NCBI GenBank assembly: GCA_026315105.1
Contig: CM048745.1
Location: 742,385,006-742,449,005, forward strand
Reading direction: 5' to 3'
Source of the DNA: Locusta migratoria
Taxonomy: Eukaryota; Arthropoda; Insecta; Orthoptera; Acrididae
DNA: 64,000 nt
The notes below the pieces were generated by a model, which saw only the letters and a list, made by a program, of their open reading frames with translations, was not told the origin of the DNA and made no database searches. The translations under genes were made by a program, and so were the position numbers. Positions 45,105-55,517 of this stretch are shown here, piece after piece; position 1 is the first letter of the stretch, and every line of letters starts with the position of its first letter.

Positions 45105-45165
45105 GCTGTTTCAAAAATGTTCAGTCTGCATGGTCATCAGTCCGTAGGTTACAAACTACGGTGCC
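45105..45165 (-). repeat. SINE tail scrap
   Basis: gtttcaaaaatgttcagtctgcatggtcatcagtccgtaggttacaaactac resembles the SINE body/tail; the head is absent and the region is inside the Helitron. Confidence 0.5.
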
Positions 45166-46088
45166 AACGAAATATTCGCTTTAGGAATCATTAATTTACT
45201 GATCGAAACAACATTAATTATTTATTTCATTATCAACACACAGAATTATTCCCTTCATTGTATGTGATTTTTCAAAAAGGATTCAACGGCCGTTACCAAT
45301 ATCAATATACTACACCGCTGTCGTAAGGAAAATCGTAGCCCTTGTTTCAGAGTATTTCACCTTAGTTATGAGAATTAAAAACGCAGCATCGCCATCTATA
45401 AGTCAGCGCCTCTGTCGAATCTTTGCTGTACTACGCTGCAATAGCATACACCAGTAACTACAAATTACGATATCGTTTTTTGCAGTGATGATGAACTTAT
45501 ATGTTGCCTCAAGGTACTCTCAGTTGATCTATGAAATCCCGTGAATGTTCGTATAGTACTTTCGGAGATTTGCTGAATTACACCATACTTATAAACATAG
45601 TATACACATAAAACTTCAAATTGCGATATCTTTCCTTTTTCTGATGCGATTTTAACGAAATCATGCCTATGTTACTCTTCAATCTATTCTCAATTTACCT
45701 GTGAAAACCCACGAACGTTTGCGTAGTACTTTTGGAGATTACCTCCAACAAATAGACATACACATTGGCATTTAAACAGATGATTAAATTATGATATCTT
45801 TATTTTCTTTGATCCGATTTTAATTATTGAAGCCTTTACGTAACCGCACGATATGCTTACGCTATGTGTGAAAACCCCATGAAGATTTGTCAAGTAGTTT
45901 TGGAGACAAACGTGTTCAAAGAGACAGACAGACATGACGGTCGTAGATAAAAAATTTCAAATTAGGATATTCTTTTTTACCGTGATCCGATTTTTATGAA
46001 ACGAAATCTATATGTTGTCCAGAGTTACGCTCAAGTTACCTGCGAAAAACCCAAGCAAATTCGTGAAGTAGTTTAGGAAATAAGAGGT

Positions 46089-48776
46089 CATCATCATCAT
46101 CATCATCATTAGTGACTGATTATGCCTTTCAGCGTTCAGTCTGGAGCATAGTACCTCTAATAAAATTCCTCCATGATCCCCTATTCAATGCTAATATTGA
46201 TGCATATTCTGATGTTATGCCTTTTACTTCAAAATCATTCTGCACCGAATCTAAGTACTTTCTTCTTGGTCTCCCTCGACTCCTCTTACCCTCCACTGAC
46301 GAACTCATGAGTCTCTTAGGTAACCTTGCTTCTCCCATGCGTGTAACATGACCCCACCATCTCAGTCTGTTCGCTCCAACTGCTTCATCTATGGTGTTCA
46401 TTCCCAGCTTTTCTTTGATTTCCTCATTATGGACACCCTCCTGCCATTGTTCCCATCTATTGGTACCTGCAATCATTCTTGATACTTTCATATCTGTAAC
46501 CTCTATCTTATGAATAAGGTAGCCTGTATTCATCCAACTTTCACTCCCATACAACAAAGTTGTTCGAAAGATAGAGCGGTGCACCGCTAACTTAGTCTTG
46601 GTACTTACTTCCTTCTTGCAGAAGAGAGTAGATCTTAGCTGATCACCCACTGCATTAGCTTTCCTGCACCGTGATTCCAGTTCTTTCGCTATGTTGCCAT
46701 CCTGTGAGAAAATACTCCCAGGTACTTGAAAGTGTCTACCTGTTCTATCTTTGTTCCTCCTATTTGGCACTCAATCTGTTTGAATCTCTTTCCCACAGAC
46801 ATTACTTTCGTTTTGGTGATGCTGATCTTCATATCATAATCCTTGCACCTCTGATCGAACTCTGAAATATTAATTTGCAACCTTTCAATCGAATCGGCCA
46901 TTACAACTAAGTCATCCGCATATGCGAGACTGCTTATTTTGTTTTCACCTACTTTAATCCCGTCCTGCCAGTCTACTGTTTTCAACATATGATCCATGAA
47001 TAGTATGAACAACAGTGGTGACAGGTTACAGCCTTGTCTTACCCCTGAAACTACCCTGAACCATGAACTTAATTTACCATCTACTCTAACTGCTGCCTGA
47101 CAGTCTACGTAAAGCCCTTTAATTGCCTGCAGAAGTTTGCCTCCTATACCATAATCTTGAAGAACTGACAGTAGCTTCCTCCTAGGAACACGGTCATAAG
47201 CCTTTTCCAGATCTAAGAAACATAGATACAATTTCCTGTTCCACTCATTGCACTTTTCCATTACCTGCCGTAAGCTAAAGATCTGGTCCTGACAGCCTCT
47301 AAGAGGCCTAAACCCACACTGATTTTCATCTAACTTGTCCTCAATTAATACTCGCACTCTACTTTCAACAATACCTGAAATTTTTTTGCTTACAACGCTA
47401 ATTAAAGAGATACCTCGATAGTTGTTGCAATCTTTTCTGATTCCATGTTTGAAAATTGGCGTGATTACCGCTTTCGTCCAGTCTGACGGAACCTGTCCCG
47501 ATTCCCAAGCCTTTTCAATTATCCTGTGTAACCATTTGAGACCTGATATTCCACTGTATTTGACGAGTTCCGGCTTAATTTCATTCACCCCAGCCGCTTC
47601 ATTGCACTGTAATCTACTGACCATTTTCTCCACTTCCTCAAATGAGATCCTGTTTCCATCGTCGTTCCTATCCCACTCTACCTGAAAATCTGATACATCA
47701 TTGAACGTTTCACCTACATTGAGCAAGTCTTCAAAATATTCCCTCCATCTGCTCAAGGCATTCACAGGATTGACTAGCAGCTCTCCTGAACTGTCCGAAA
47801 CACTTGTTAATTCCTTCTTCCCTCCCTTTCGAAGATTGCTAATAATGCTCAAAAATGGTTTTCCCGCAACTTGGCCCAGAGATTCTAGCTTGTTTCCAAA
47901 GTCTTTCCATGATTTCTGCTTGGATTCTGCAATTATCCGTTTGGCTTGGTTTCTTTCTTCAACATAACTTTCTCTGTCTGCCTGATTTCTAGTATGGAGC
48001 CATTTTTGATATGCCTTCTTTTTCTTTTTACAGGCTGCCTTGACTGTGTCATTCCACCAGGCTGTCTGCTTCTTCCTTTCTTTACATACTACTGTTCCAA
48101 GACATTCTCTAGCTGCTTCCGGTAGTATGTCCCTGTACCTTGACCATTCCTCTTCCAGTGACTGTAAATCTTTACAGTCAACTAACGGGTACCTTTCCGA
48201 GATTATTGTTATGTATTTGTGCCTAATTTCCTTGTCTTCAAGCTTCTCCAGTCTTATCCTTCTACACATGGACTTGACATTCTGCTCTTTTGGCCTCACA
48301 AAGCCAATTTCACTGCAGATTAAATAATGATCAGTATCATCAAAGAACCCCCTAAAAACAAGTGTGTCCTTGACTGTCTTCCTGAATTCCTGATCTGTTA
48401 TTATATAGTCATTGATAGATCTGGTTCCCCTTCCTTCCCACGTATAGCGGTGAATGTCCTTATGCTTAAAGAAGGAGTTTGTGACAATTAAGCCCATACT
48501 GGAACAGAAACCCAAGAGCTGTTTTCCGTTCCTGTTGGCCTCCATATCCTCTCCAAACTTACCCATAACCTTTTCGTAACCTTCTGTTGGATTTCCTATC
48601 CTGGCGTTGAAATCACCCATGAGTAAAACAATATCCTTCTCCTTCACTCTAACAACTACATCACTAAGTGCATTGTAAAATCTGTCCATCTCATCTTGAT
48701 CTGTCCCTTCACAGGGTGAATACACTGCCACACTCCTAATTTTCTTACTGGAGATGGTCAAATCTATCCACATCAG
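46089..48776 (-). mobile_element. Young RTE-like LINE insertion
   Basis: Duplication ataagaggt at 46080-46088 and 48777-48785. The 3' tail is a (TCA)n run on the plus strand at 46089-46110, i.e. (TGA)n at the 3' end. 5'-truncated within the endonuclease. With only one frameshift in 2.6 kb it is the freshest LINE in the window. Confidence 0.92.
46129..48773 (-). CDS. RTE-like LINE ORF2: endonuclease and RT, one frameshift
   Basis: The first frame (48773-46689, 694 codons) holds the second half of an APE endonuclease (MGDFNARIG at residues 53-60, SINDYIITD, DTDHYLI), a basic linker, and RT with CNNYRGISLISVVSK, GFRPLRGCQDQIF, FLDLEKAYDRVPR (motif A), GVRQGCNLSPLLF (motif B) and YADDLVVMADS (motif C, ~617). 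A one-base loss at about 46715, after FKYLG, moves the rest into frame 46770-46129, which has YGSESWM, HNEEIKEKLGM, RLRWWGHVTRMG and RGRPRRKY, the usual RTE C-terminal region. The first 50-odd residues of the endonuclease are missing through 5' truncation. All catalytic RT residues are intact. Confidence 0.92.
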
Positions 48777-49004
48777 ATAAGAGGTTTTTAATAGTTTTAA
48801 GAACAGACGCGACGGTTACTGAAAACACTTAAAATTACGATATAATTTTTTTCGTGTTTCCGATTTTGATAAAATTATGCCTATATGTTGACACAAACGT
48901 TTCTCATATTTCCTGTAAAAACCGCGTGAAGATTCGTCCAGTACTTTTGAAGATTGAAGGGAACAGCGATAGGCCTACATTTACAGATTTATTATTAGTA
49001 TAGA

Positions 49005-49797
49005 TTGCTCAACAGAAGTCATGATTATTTTGACTGTTTTGTTATCCAACTTTAAGTACATAAATTGATGTAAATAATTGAACGACAATTTCTTCGCGTG
49101 GCAACGCTTTCTAGTGACCAAACTTGTTATATACGATCCCTGAGTAGCGTATCAGTCATCTCCTGTCATCGATGAAAGTAAATGTTTAAGAATGGAACAT
49201 TTACTGTTCGTGCTATTGGCTTTGACGTATTCAAAATTTTTATTCCAGTTTTTTTAATCATTGTGACGACCCAATACGGTAACATATTTTATAATGTGAC
49301 CACAGTCCCATTGTGAAGCTCTTGTTTCGCTCCCCTCTGTTCATGTCCACAAAAAGTGGTCTCCTCTTAATGAGCAGATCACTCGAGAGTGTGAATTTCA
49401 CTTAACTTTGATTCTGCAGGCAGTTTGTAATGTCTTCATTACGACGCCAATAAAAATATTATGTTTCAGATGCAGGAGATAATTTTTTATATAAAATCAA
49501 ATTCCAAGAAAGTTTTGGGTTTACGCCATTAAGTTTTCCACCATCACATAAAAAGAACACTATAATTGGGTGAAATATACAACAGCACATGGAAACAGCG
49601 TTCCGTAGACCTACTGAAAATCAGGCGCACACCAAGATAGCCGATCCCAGAGTGAATTAACATGGCTGTCTGTTGGACATTTGAGCAAAGACTGCTAAAC
49701 ATGAGAACAATGACATTATGCAGTTTTTATATAAACGTTAAACTATGAAACAGGTCAAAAATAGTTAAACTAATACTTAAGTATATACATGTGGCAT
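49005..49797. repeat. Right arm of split inverted repeat, then unrecognised
   Basis: 49205-49310 is the inverted partner of 43550-43650. The remainder (49320-49797) shows nothing recognisable. Confidence 0.6.
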
Positions 49798-50550
49798 CTA
49801 TTCCGAGACAACAGATGTCCCTTCTGATCCTGCAGTTGTTATTGTTTCCATAGCCACAGAATATATTACTTCAACTGCGAATGGGCAAAGCTGAAAATGT
49901 GTACCCAGCCGGGATTCGAACTCGGGTCTCCTGCTTTCTAGGCAGTTGCGCTGAACTCTACACCACTGGGGACACAGTGATCACCGCACCTGGAAGGTCT
50001 ACCTAAGCACGTCTCCCGTCAGACACAAATTTCCAGCTCTACCCTGCCCACAGTATTCAAACTCGTAATCACGATGTACTAATTCCCGTAACATTAAGGG
50101 CACCAAACTTGCCCACCCCTCCCCACTAACGAAAGGATCATTGCCTGTCACTGGCATATTATATACATACATGTGGGAGCTATTCCGAATGAACAGACTT
50201 CACTTCTGATCCTGCAGTTGTTATTGTTTCCATATCCACAGAATATATTACTTCAAGTGCGAATAGACAAAGCTGAAAATGTGTACCCAGCCGGGATTCG
50301 AACCCGGGTCTCCTGTTTTCTAGGCAGTTGTGCTGACCACTACACCATTGGGGATACAGTGATCACCGCACCTGCAAGGACTACCTAAGCACGCCTCCCG
50401 TCAGACAAAAATTTCCAGCTTTACCCTGCCCCCATTGGTGTAGGGGTCAGCGCAGCTGCCTAGAAAGCAGAAGACCCGGGTTCGAATCCCGGCTGGGTAC
50501 ACATTTTCAGCTTAGCCTATTCGCAGTTAAAGTCATATATTCTATGAATA
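49798..50550. mobile_element. Element with three tRNA-like modules (two direct, one inverted)
   Basis: A ~350-base unit (starting near 49798, catctattccga...) is repeated near 50172; at 50430 the orientation flips so that the outer ~70 bases of both ends (about 49850-49922 and 50475-50548) are inverted copies. tRNA-like modules: 49903-49971 (minus), 50285-50352 (minus), 50433-50500 (plus). The plus copy reads cccattggtgtaggggtcag, loop ctAGAaa, ccgggttcgaatcccgg. No protein frame. Confidence 0.75.
50433..50500 (+). repeat. tRNA-like module, best-preserved copy
   Basis: The T-arm ccggg-ttcgaat-cccgg is perfect and the anticodon arm ctgc-ctagaaa-gcag gives anticodon AGA, which would be serine, but there is no long variable arm and the acceptor (ccccatt/ctgggta) pairs poorly. 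A tRNA-derived repeat is more likely than a gene. Confidence 0.6.
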
Positions 50551-50954
50551 TGAATAAAACTTAAGTCTTGTGTACTAGATCTTACGGTAAGCAAGTATAC
50601 ATAATTGTTATAATGGGATTTAACAAGATTAGCGGACAGTATTATTTTGACTTGTGAAATTTACCTATTAAAGTAATTCAGTAGAACTTCCATAATTTAT
50701 GATTTAGATATGAATAAATACAAATGTTGGTAATATTATTTCAGAGTACTGTTATTTAGACTTACAATTTCACTGGCTCTAATTTGTGGATTTGAAATTT
50801 ATTAAGTTCTGCATTACGACTAGAGGAGTAATATTTTATTTACTTTGGCGTACATTGTTTATATTAATTGGACCACATAAATAGGTGGCAAATTCATCAT
50901 CTACATTAAATTTATCACCTAGCGATATATAAATCATCGTTTGCTCTAATTTAT
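50551..50954. other. Unrecognised AT-rich sequence
   Basis: Non-repetitive looking sequence upstream of the candidate exon; no clear promoter. Confidence 0.4.
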
Positions 50955-50990
50955 ATAAAAACAAGGCATATATATATACCTTGTTTTTAT
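50955..50990. repeat. Perfect 12-bp inverted repeat with TA-rich loop
   Basis: ataaaaacaagg (50955-50966) and ccttgtttttat (50979-50990) enclose catatatatata, itself nearly self-complementary. It lies 9 bases before the first ATG of the candidate exon. Confidence 0.85.
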
Positions 50991-50998
50991 GTTTCATC

Positions 50999-51371
50999 AT
51001 GTTATGCAATCGTTATAGTTTGAAATCGTATTGTAATGTAATGGTAAGTGAATCTATGTTGACAAAGTACTTCATAATTACGTGTGTTGCATTCATAGTA
51101 ATTATAATTGGTTCTTACAAAAATGTAAAAGTAACATGGTATAAAAGACGAGAAGGTTATTTAAATAAGCATGTAAACTACAAGGTATTTGTATTCAAAA
51201 CACAAACTTCAAACAGAATCGAGAATATTAAGAATTACGCCTTAGGCGATAGGATTTTACTTCAGGCCACTACGAATTTTGTTCGAAATTTTGGTAGTGC
51301 CGGACTGTCTGCGCGTGATTTAAGGGATGCACAACATATAGAAACGTTACACCATCTCGACGACGATGAAG
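50999..51371 (+). CDS. Candidate first coding exon, membrane-anchored protein
   Basis: I do not recognise the protein. From ATG at 50999 about 124 codons are open (the frame closes at 51415). Residues ~21-38 (KYFIITCVAFIVIIIG) form one hydrophobic segment followed by basic residues (YKNVKVTWYKRREG), as in a signal anchor with a short cytoplasmic tail; the rest is soluble and ends ...HLDDDEVV. At 51370-51376 the sequence gtg|gtatgt is a strong splice donor, after which the frame becomes low-complexity and stops. Other in-frame ATGs lie at about 51042 and 51057. It overlaps no recognised repeat, unlike nearly every other frame here. A type II Golgi enzyme is one possibility; a chance ORF is the alternative. 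Confidence 0.5.
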
Positions 51372-51719
51372 TGGTATGTATTTTTATGATGTGGTATTAT
51401 TCATATACAGAATGAGCTCCTACTACATAATCTGAGCGGTTGATTAATTTATTTATTTTATTTGCTCATTTTAGAGAGTATCTAAAGATGGCAGCAAGAT
51501 ATCCTGGAACTGGATATGAACTGAAATAAAACAGTTTCAACGAAGCTATTTTGGCATTCCACATAACAACTCATGTGACATCGTCCCAAAACATTGTGTA
51601 AGTTATACACAATTATATCAGCCACTTATTTGCTCATCAACCGCCTCCTGCATTTATTCGTAGAAACTGTAGGAGATACACAAATCACAACAGCACAGGT
51701 AAACAGAGCAATATTTTAG
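51372..51719. other. Unrecognised; possible intron sequence
   Basis: Follows the candidate donor site; contains no recognisable acceptor-plus-exon or repeat. Confidence 0.35.
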
Positions 51720-52140
51720 TTATAGACTGTCATTTTTCCACATAGTCACCACCATTCGATGTGCACTTATTCCAGAGCCTGCATGCTGCGCTTATGACCC
51801 ATCAAGGCTAACGACTTCCTAACAGCTCGTAGTCGTGACACCACGTCTCATTTCCGGTGATGATGTAAGTCAGAAAATTGTCACCTTCAGCTTCACATTC
51901 GTCCAGTGGCTGCCGATAAATTTCCATTCCATGAATGTCTTGTTCTTCTGTAAGTCTCTGTGGGACCCACCTCGCATTTATTTTGCGATAACCAATGTGT
52001 TCTAACAATGTTTCGAAGGTGGTACAGCCGAAATTCAGGTTTGCACGCAATTCTTTGAATCGTTGTCCGCCACTCAGCACTTATAAATTGTTCATTCATT
52101 GAGAGGGATGAAATGTCTACGGACTGGATGGCCATTCCCG
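51720..52140 (-). pseudogene. mariner transposase with internal deletion
   Basis: Minus strand: ELRANLNFGCTTFETLLEHIGYRKINARWVP (HTH and WVPH-like linker), LTEEQD, FLTYIITGNETWCHDYE, in which the first catalytic aspartate of GDETW is asparagine. The adjacent left part (51727-51790) encodes only the C-terminal end (a YVEK-like close), so the catalytic middle is deleted. Confidence 0.75.
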
Positions 52141-52262
52141 CCGGAGTTTCGAGTTCTCTCTCGGGAATAAGTGTGTATGTTGTCCTTAGTGTAAGTAAGA
52201 AGTTTGTAAGTTTAGGAACTGATGACCATAGCAGCCTGGTCCGATAGGTTTACAAACATATG
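52141..52262 (+). repeat. SINE fragment
   Basis: ggagtttcgagttctctctcg (B box) followed by gtgtatgttgtccttagtg and the body to ggtttacaaacatatga; the A-box half is missing. It abuts the mariner N-terminal end. Confidence 0.7.
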
Positions 52263-53617
52263 ATATTTGGATGACAAGTGTGCAGGGTCGAATGGGCCGT
52301 GGCTTGTCATGGACACATGCTAGAACATGCCGTACACATCGCCTTACATCAATGTATGTTTTATAGTCTATATACATCTTTAGCAAGCGCCGATGAATTT
52401 GAATCGGCGAAATTTATTTCTGAATTCAATCACCCATGGCTGTTCTACAGGCACGTCCGTATCAAGACTCAGTTTTGGAACACTCCTTGCTGGCGCCAAC
52501 TACCGCAGAACATTAGAACCACCTGAAAATACAAGATGAAGGTTCAAGCCAATGAGGTTAAAATAAGGGGGGACGGCGCTACTATGAAAAGCTTATCTAT
52601 CGATTGAAGCCAGTCCGCCATCTTGTGGAGTCAACGAAATATGATATTCTAATGTTGTATGATTCATATTAAAGCACTGTGTGGTTCTTGCCCTGTTAAC
52701 TTTCTTACATTGAAATAACTGTAATTTTGGTACATGTTTGATATAGTACAGACATTCCAAATAGGTGAACTGTAATTTAATAATACAAAATTATTGGCTC
52801 CACAATATGGCGACAACGGCTTCACTTCTGTAGCGTTAAGGGAATCTCCCCTTGGTTCAACATTAGCACTACACGAACGACATCCGGCGCATTACTTTCG
52901 GAACGATCCTCGTACTAGTGCTACTACAACAACTACTACTAATTAAATAAATGTTATACACTATATATTTGTTCCACAGTAATATTTATTGTCTTGTAAA
53001 CAAGCTTTCGGCTTCTTAGACCATCTTAAGCTGTCTGAAGATGGAGAAGTCAGTACCATCCACATGGTCTGTTTGTATGTGTCTGAGCATGACCTAAGAT
53101 AAGGTCGAAACCGGTTAAATAAAATAACGTTCGGCGATCTAGAATGTTTTTCTACATAAATGCTAACTAGCAGTTTCCTTATTTACCCACGCACTGTATC
53201 CTCCTCAACCGAGGGGCTACCACGTAAGACATGCCTGTTGGCAACCAAGTACTAATATAACATCCTTCGACAGCGTCTAGACGCTGTATGAAGTTACCTG
53301 TGTATTCTCCGAAAGGAAACCTCTACTCTGGGACGGTGGCTGAGGGCGTCTGTAGTTCTCAAGGCTGTTTCTTTACTGATTACTGCCCGTAACGTATGCG
53401 TGCTCAGTCTAGCATGATATCTGCGGTATTCTCTATTTCTCAGCTTGGAGTGCGCCCCTTTGCCTTTACACAGACTCTTAGCAATTTCGACAGTAATAGT
53501 CAATGCATGACTGTACGCACATCGCATTCCTCACTTGGAGACACTGGAGCATCGTATCCATGTTGCCTTTCAGCCTGACCAATTTGAACGTGTGATATTC
53601 AGCCTGCTACGGAAGAA
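52263..53617. other. Mostly unrecognised, with hammerhead-like repeat traces
   Basis: At 53085-53120 the plus strand reads cctaaga-taaggtc-gaaa-ccggtt, and at 53005-53035 the minus strand reads cttaaga...gccgaaa: degenerate cores of the type seen in the PLE and foldback. The (a/g)aggttaNaataaNgNgNgacggcg segment at 52553 recurs at 54356, marking another dispersed repeat. No gene seen. Confidence 0.4.
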
Positions 53618-53815
53618 ATTAAATGTTCAAATGTTTGTAAATCTGTGAGACATAACTACTGTTATCGGTTCCTAGGCTTACAAACTACTTAAACTAACCT
53701 AAGAACAAAACACACACACACTCACATACACGAGGAAGGACTCCTTCCGATGGAGAGCAACCGCGCGTTCCGTAGCAAGGCGCCTTAGAGTGCTCGGCCA
53801 TTCCACCGCGGAGAA
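53618..53815 (-). repeat. SINE, minus strand
   Basis: Tail aaatgttcaaatgtttgtaaa, body with cctaggcttacaaactactt, a CACACA stretch, a weak B box (gaaggactccttccg) and head gctcggccattccaccgcgg. Confidence 0.82.
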
Positions 53816-54588
53816 ACTGATTACCAGTGGCATGTTTGTCGCATCACAGACGGTTGTCAGATCTAGCCGAAATGAGATTTGACACTTTTGTCTGAAACGT
53901 GAGGTTGATTGCTACAAAATAACACGCAGAAGTCGTTTTTGACTCATCCTATATTTAGATAAGGAATCCATGTTCGAATGTGACGTCCAGTGACGCTATG
54001 AGCATTTCTTTATCTTTGGCACTGCGAAACAAATCTGTAATACTGTGAGCTCTTGGTTTGCCATATTTTGGAAGGAGGTAGTACGGACGAAAAGAGCAAC
54101 AATATATAGAAAGTCATTTTAGTTACACTATTTATAACTAAAAAAAACGTCTGAACCGATTTGTCTCAAAATTGCTGGGGAGTTAGCTTAGAAGCAAGAG
54201 ACGGACATAGATAGGATACTTTTTGTCCCGTTTGACTGCGTATTATATCAGAATTGAAGGTGGGATCATTTTCTCCATTCTCCAACAATCAGTTTATTCA
54301 TTCGCTACTCGCCTAGCGACCAAATACGCTGTAACAGAACGAACAAATACGCCAAGGAGGTTAGAATAAAGAGAGACGGCGTTATGCACACAAGGTTAAA
54401 ACTGTCAGACAGATTTAACATGAAACGTTGTTTCTTTACAAGCCCCTCCGTATTATTCTTACCTCCATGATGTTATCGGTGGTGATCATATCTTTGGAGC
54501 ATTGCAGTGATAGAATTGATGTTATTTCGTGGTATTTTTGAGTATTACAAAAAAATTAAGTACAGATCGTGATTTATTTTTTAGAAAA
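53816..54588. other. Unrecognised sequence
   Basis: Apart from the 54356 repeat segment noted above, nothing identified. Confidence 0.4.
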
Positions 54589-54965
54589 ATGCCTCCATTG
54601 CGTCGGCGTAATATCGGTCGGCGTACGTGCAACACAATCTTACTACGTGATCGTAGTCAATGAGGCCGACGAAGATCGTACACTGCGCTTGGAGGTAAAT
54701 CGAAAAGAAATTCTCAAGCGCAATCCGTTATGAGTCTGAAACAAAGAGTACAGTCGAGTTCGACTCTCTCATTTGCAGTTTACGCACGAAGTAATTGGGG
54801 TCGTCGACAAAACAGACGGCCACGCGTGGCAAGCAGAACTGAACGTTTGGGGTGCAGATACAATCCAGCAGTCGATTACGCAGCGGATGCATCAGTGGGC
54901 TTCGGAACAAACTGTCGCCATCTAAAATTTCATTGGCTATCTCAAGCTTTGCCACGATTGGTCGG
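54589..54965 (+). pseudogene. Helitron Rep/helicase N-terminal fragment
   Basis: MPPLRRRNIGRRT at 54589 and, after frame changes, LGCRYNPAVDYAADASVGFG..CRHLKFHW. This matches the start of Helitron replicase-helicases, which have a basic N-terminus, a F-N-Y-N-x-x-x-D-Y block, and a Cys/His zinc-finger region (here CRHLKF; the paired cysteines further on are not seen). The HUH nuclease and helicase domains are absent. It is a remnant of an autonomous Helitron. Confidence 0.6.
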
Positions 54966-55509
54966 CTTCATTCCCACGATCCAACAGCTGTCGCCAACAT
55001 AGGTATACCACGCATGTGTCGCGTATTGTAAAATTTTACCGGTATGTAGCAATATTGTTAATCGTGTTTCAATTAGAAGTCATTGCCATATTCGTGGCAG
55101 ACCTCTACCCAGTGGTGTACCGGTGTCTTGCACGTGCACGTTCACCTGCTGTGTCGTCTTTCGTCCATAGCCGTTAACACTTCTTCCGTATGCAACGCCC
55201 TGATTTTTCCTGGACGGCTTTTTGAAGTTTATAAAGCGGCATGACAAATGTACAGGGGAAACTTATTTTCCAACTCCCTCCGTCCAACTGTATAAAGAAA
55301 TTACATACCAGATTTCGAGTAATGAGTACTCATGTAGTCCGCATAAAACATTTAATAGTCAGATCCATAAAACATATAAATAAAAAGGCCTTCCTAGTGC
55401 ATGTTACGAGTTTACAATGGAGTAGCTGCTTAGAGTCACCTACGCAACTTGCAGGCAGTCTGTGACTGGGCCCTCTATATTTGAGAAGTTTATTACATTG
55501 GAACATTAA
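54966..55509. other. Unrecognised sequence
   Basis: No feature identified. Confidence 0.4.
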
Positions 55510-55517
55510 AAAGGCGT

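Larger units (their letters stand above)
43755..49004 (-). mobile_element. Non-autonomous Helitron, host to an RTE-like LINE
   Basis: On the minus strand it starts TCTATACTAATAATAAATC at 49004, directly after AA, and ends with hairpin CCGTtGC-GAA-GCACGG, nine bases, and GTAG (a variant of CTAG) at 43755 followed by T. Insertion between A and T and both termini fit Helitrons. Inner sequence repeats a theme (acgaaNNttcgtgaagtagtttt-like, bringing gatatcttt-like lines) several times between 45490 and 46080 and again at 48800-48990. Subtracting the LINE, the element is about 2.55 kb and encodes no Rep/helicase. Confidence 0.75.

Noticed and set aside
46089..46110. Independent trinucleotide microsatellite (TCA)n
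   Set aside because: It is the 3' tail of the RTE-like LINE, located just inside its target duplication.
50433..50500. Functional tRNA-Ser gene
   Set aside because: No long variable arm and poor acceptor pairing; repeated three times within one element.
51372..51415. Extension of the candidate exon frame to its stop at 51415
   Set aside because: The last codons are low-complexity and follow a strong gtatgt donor, so I end the exon at 51371.
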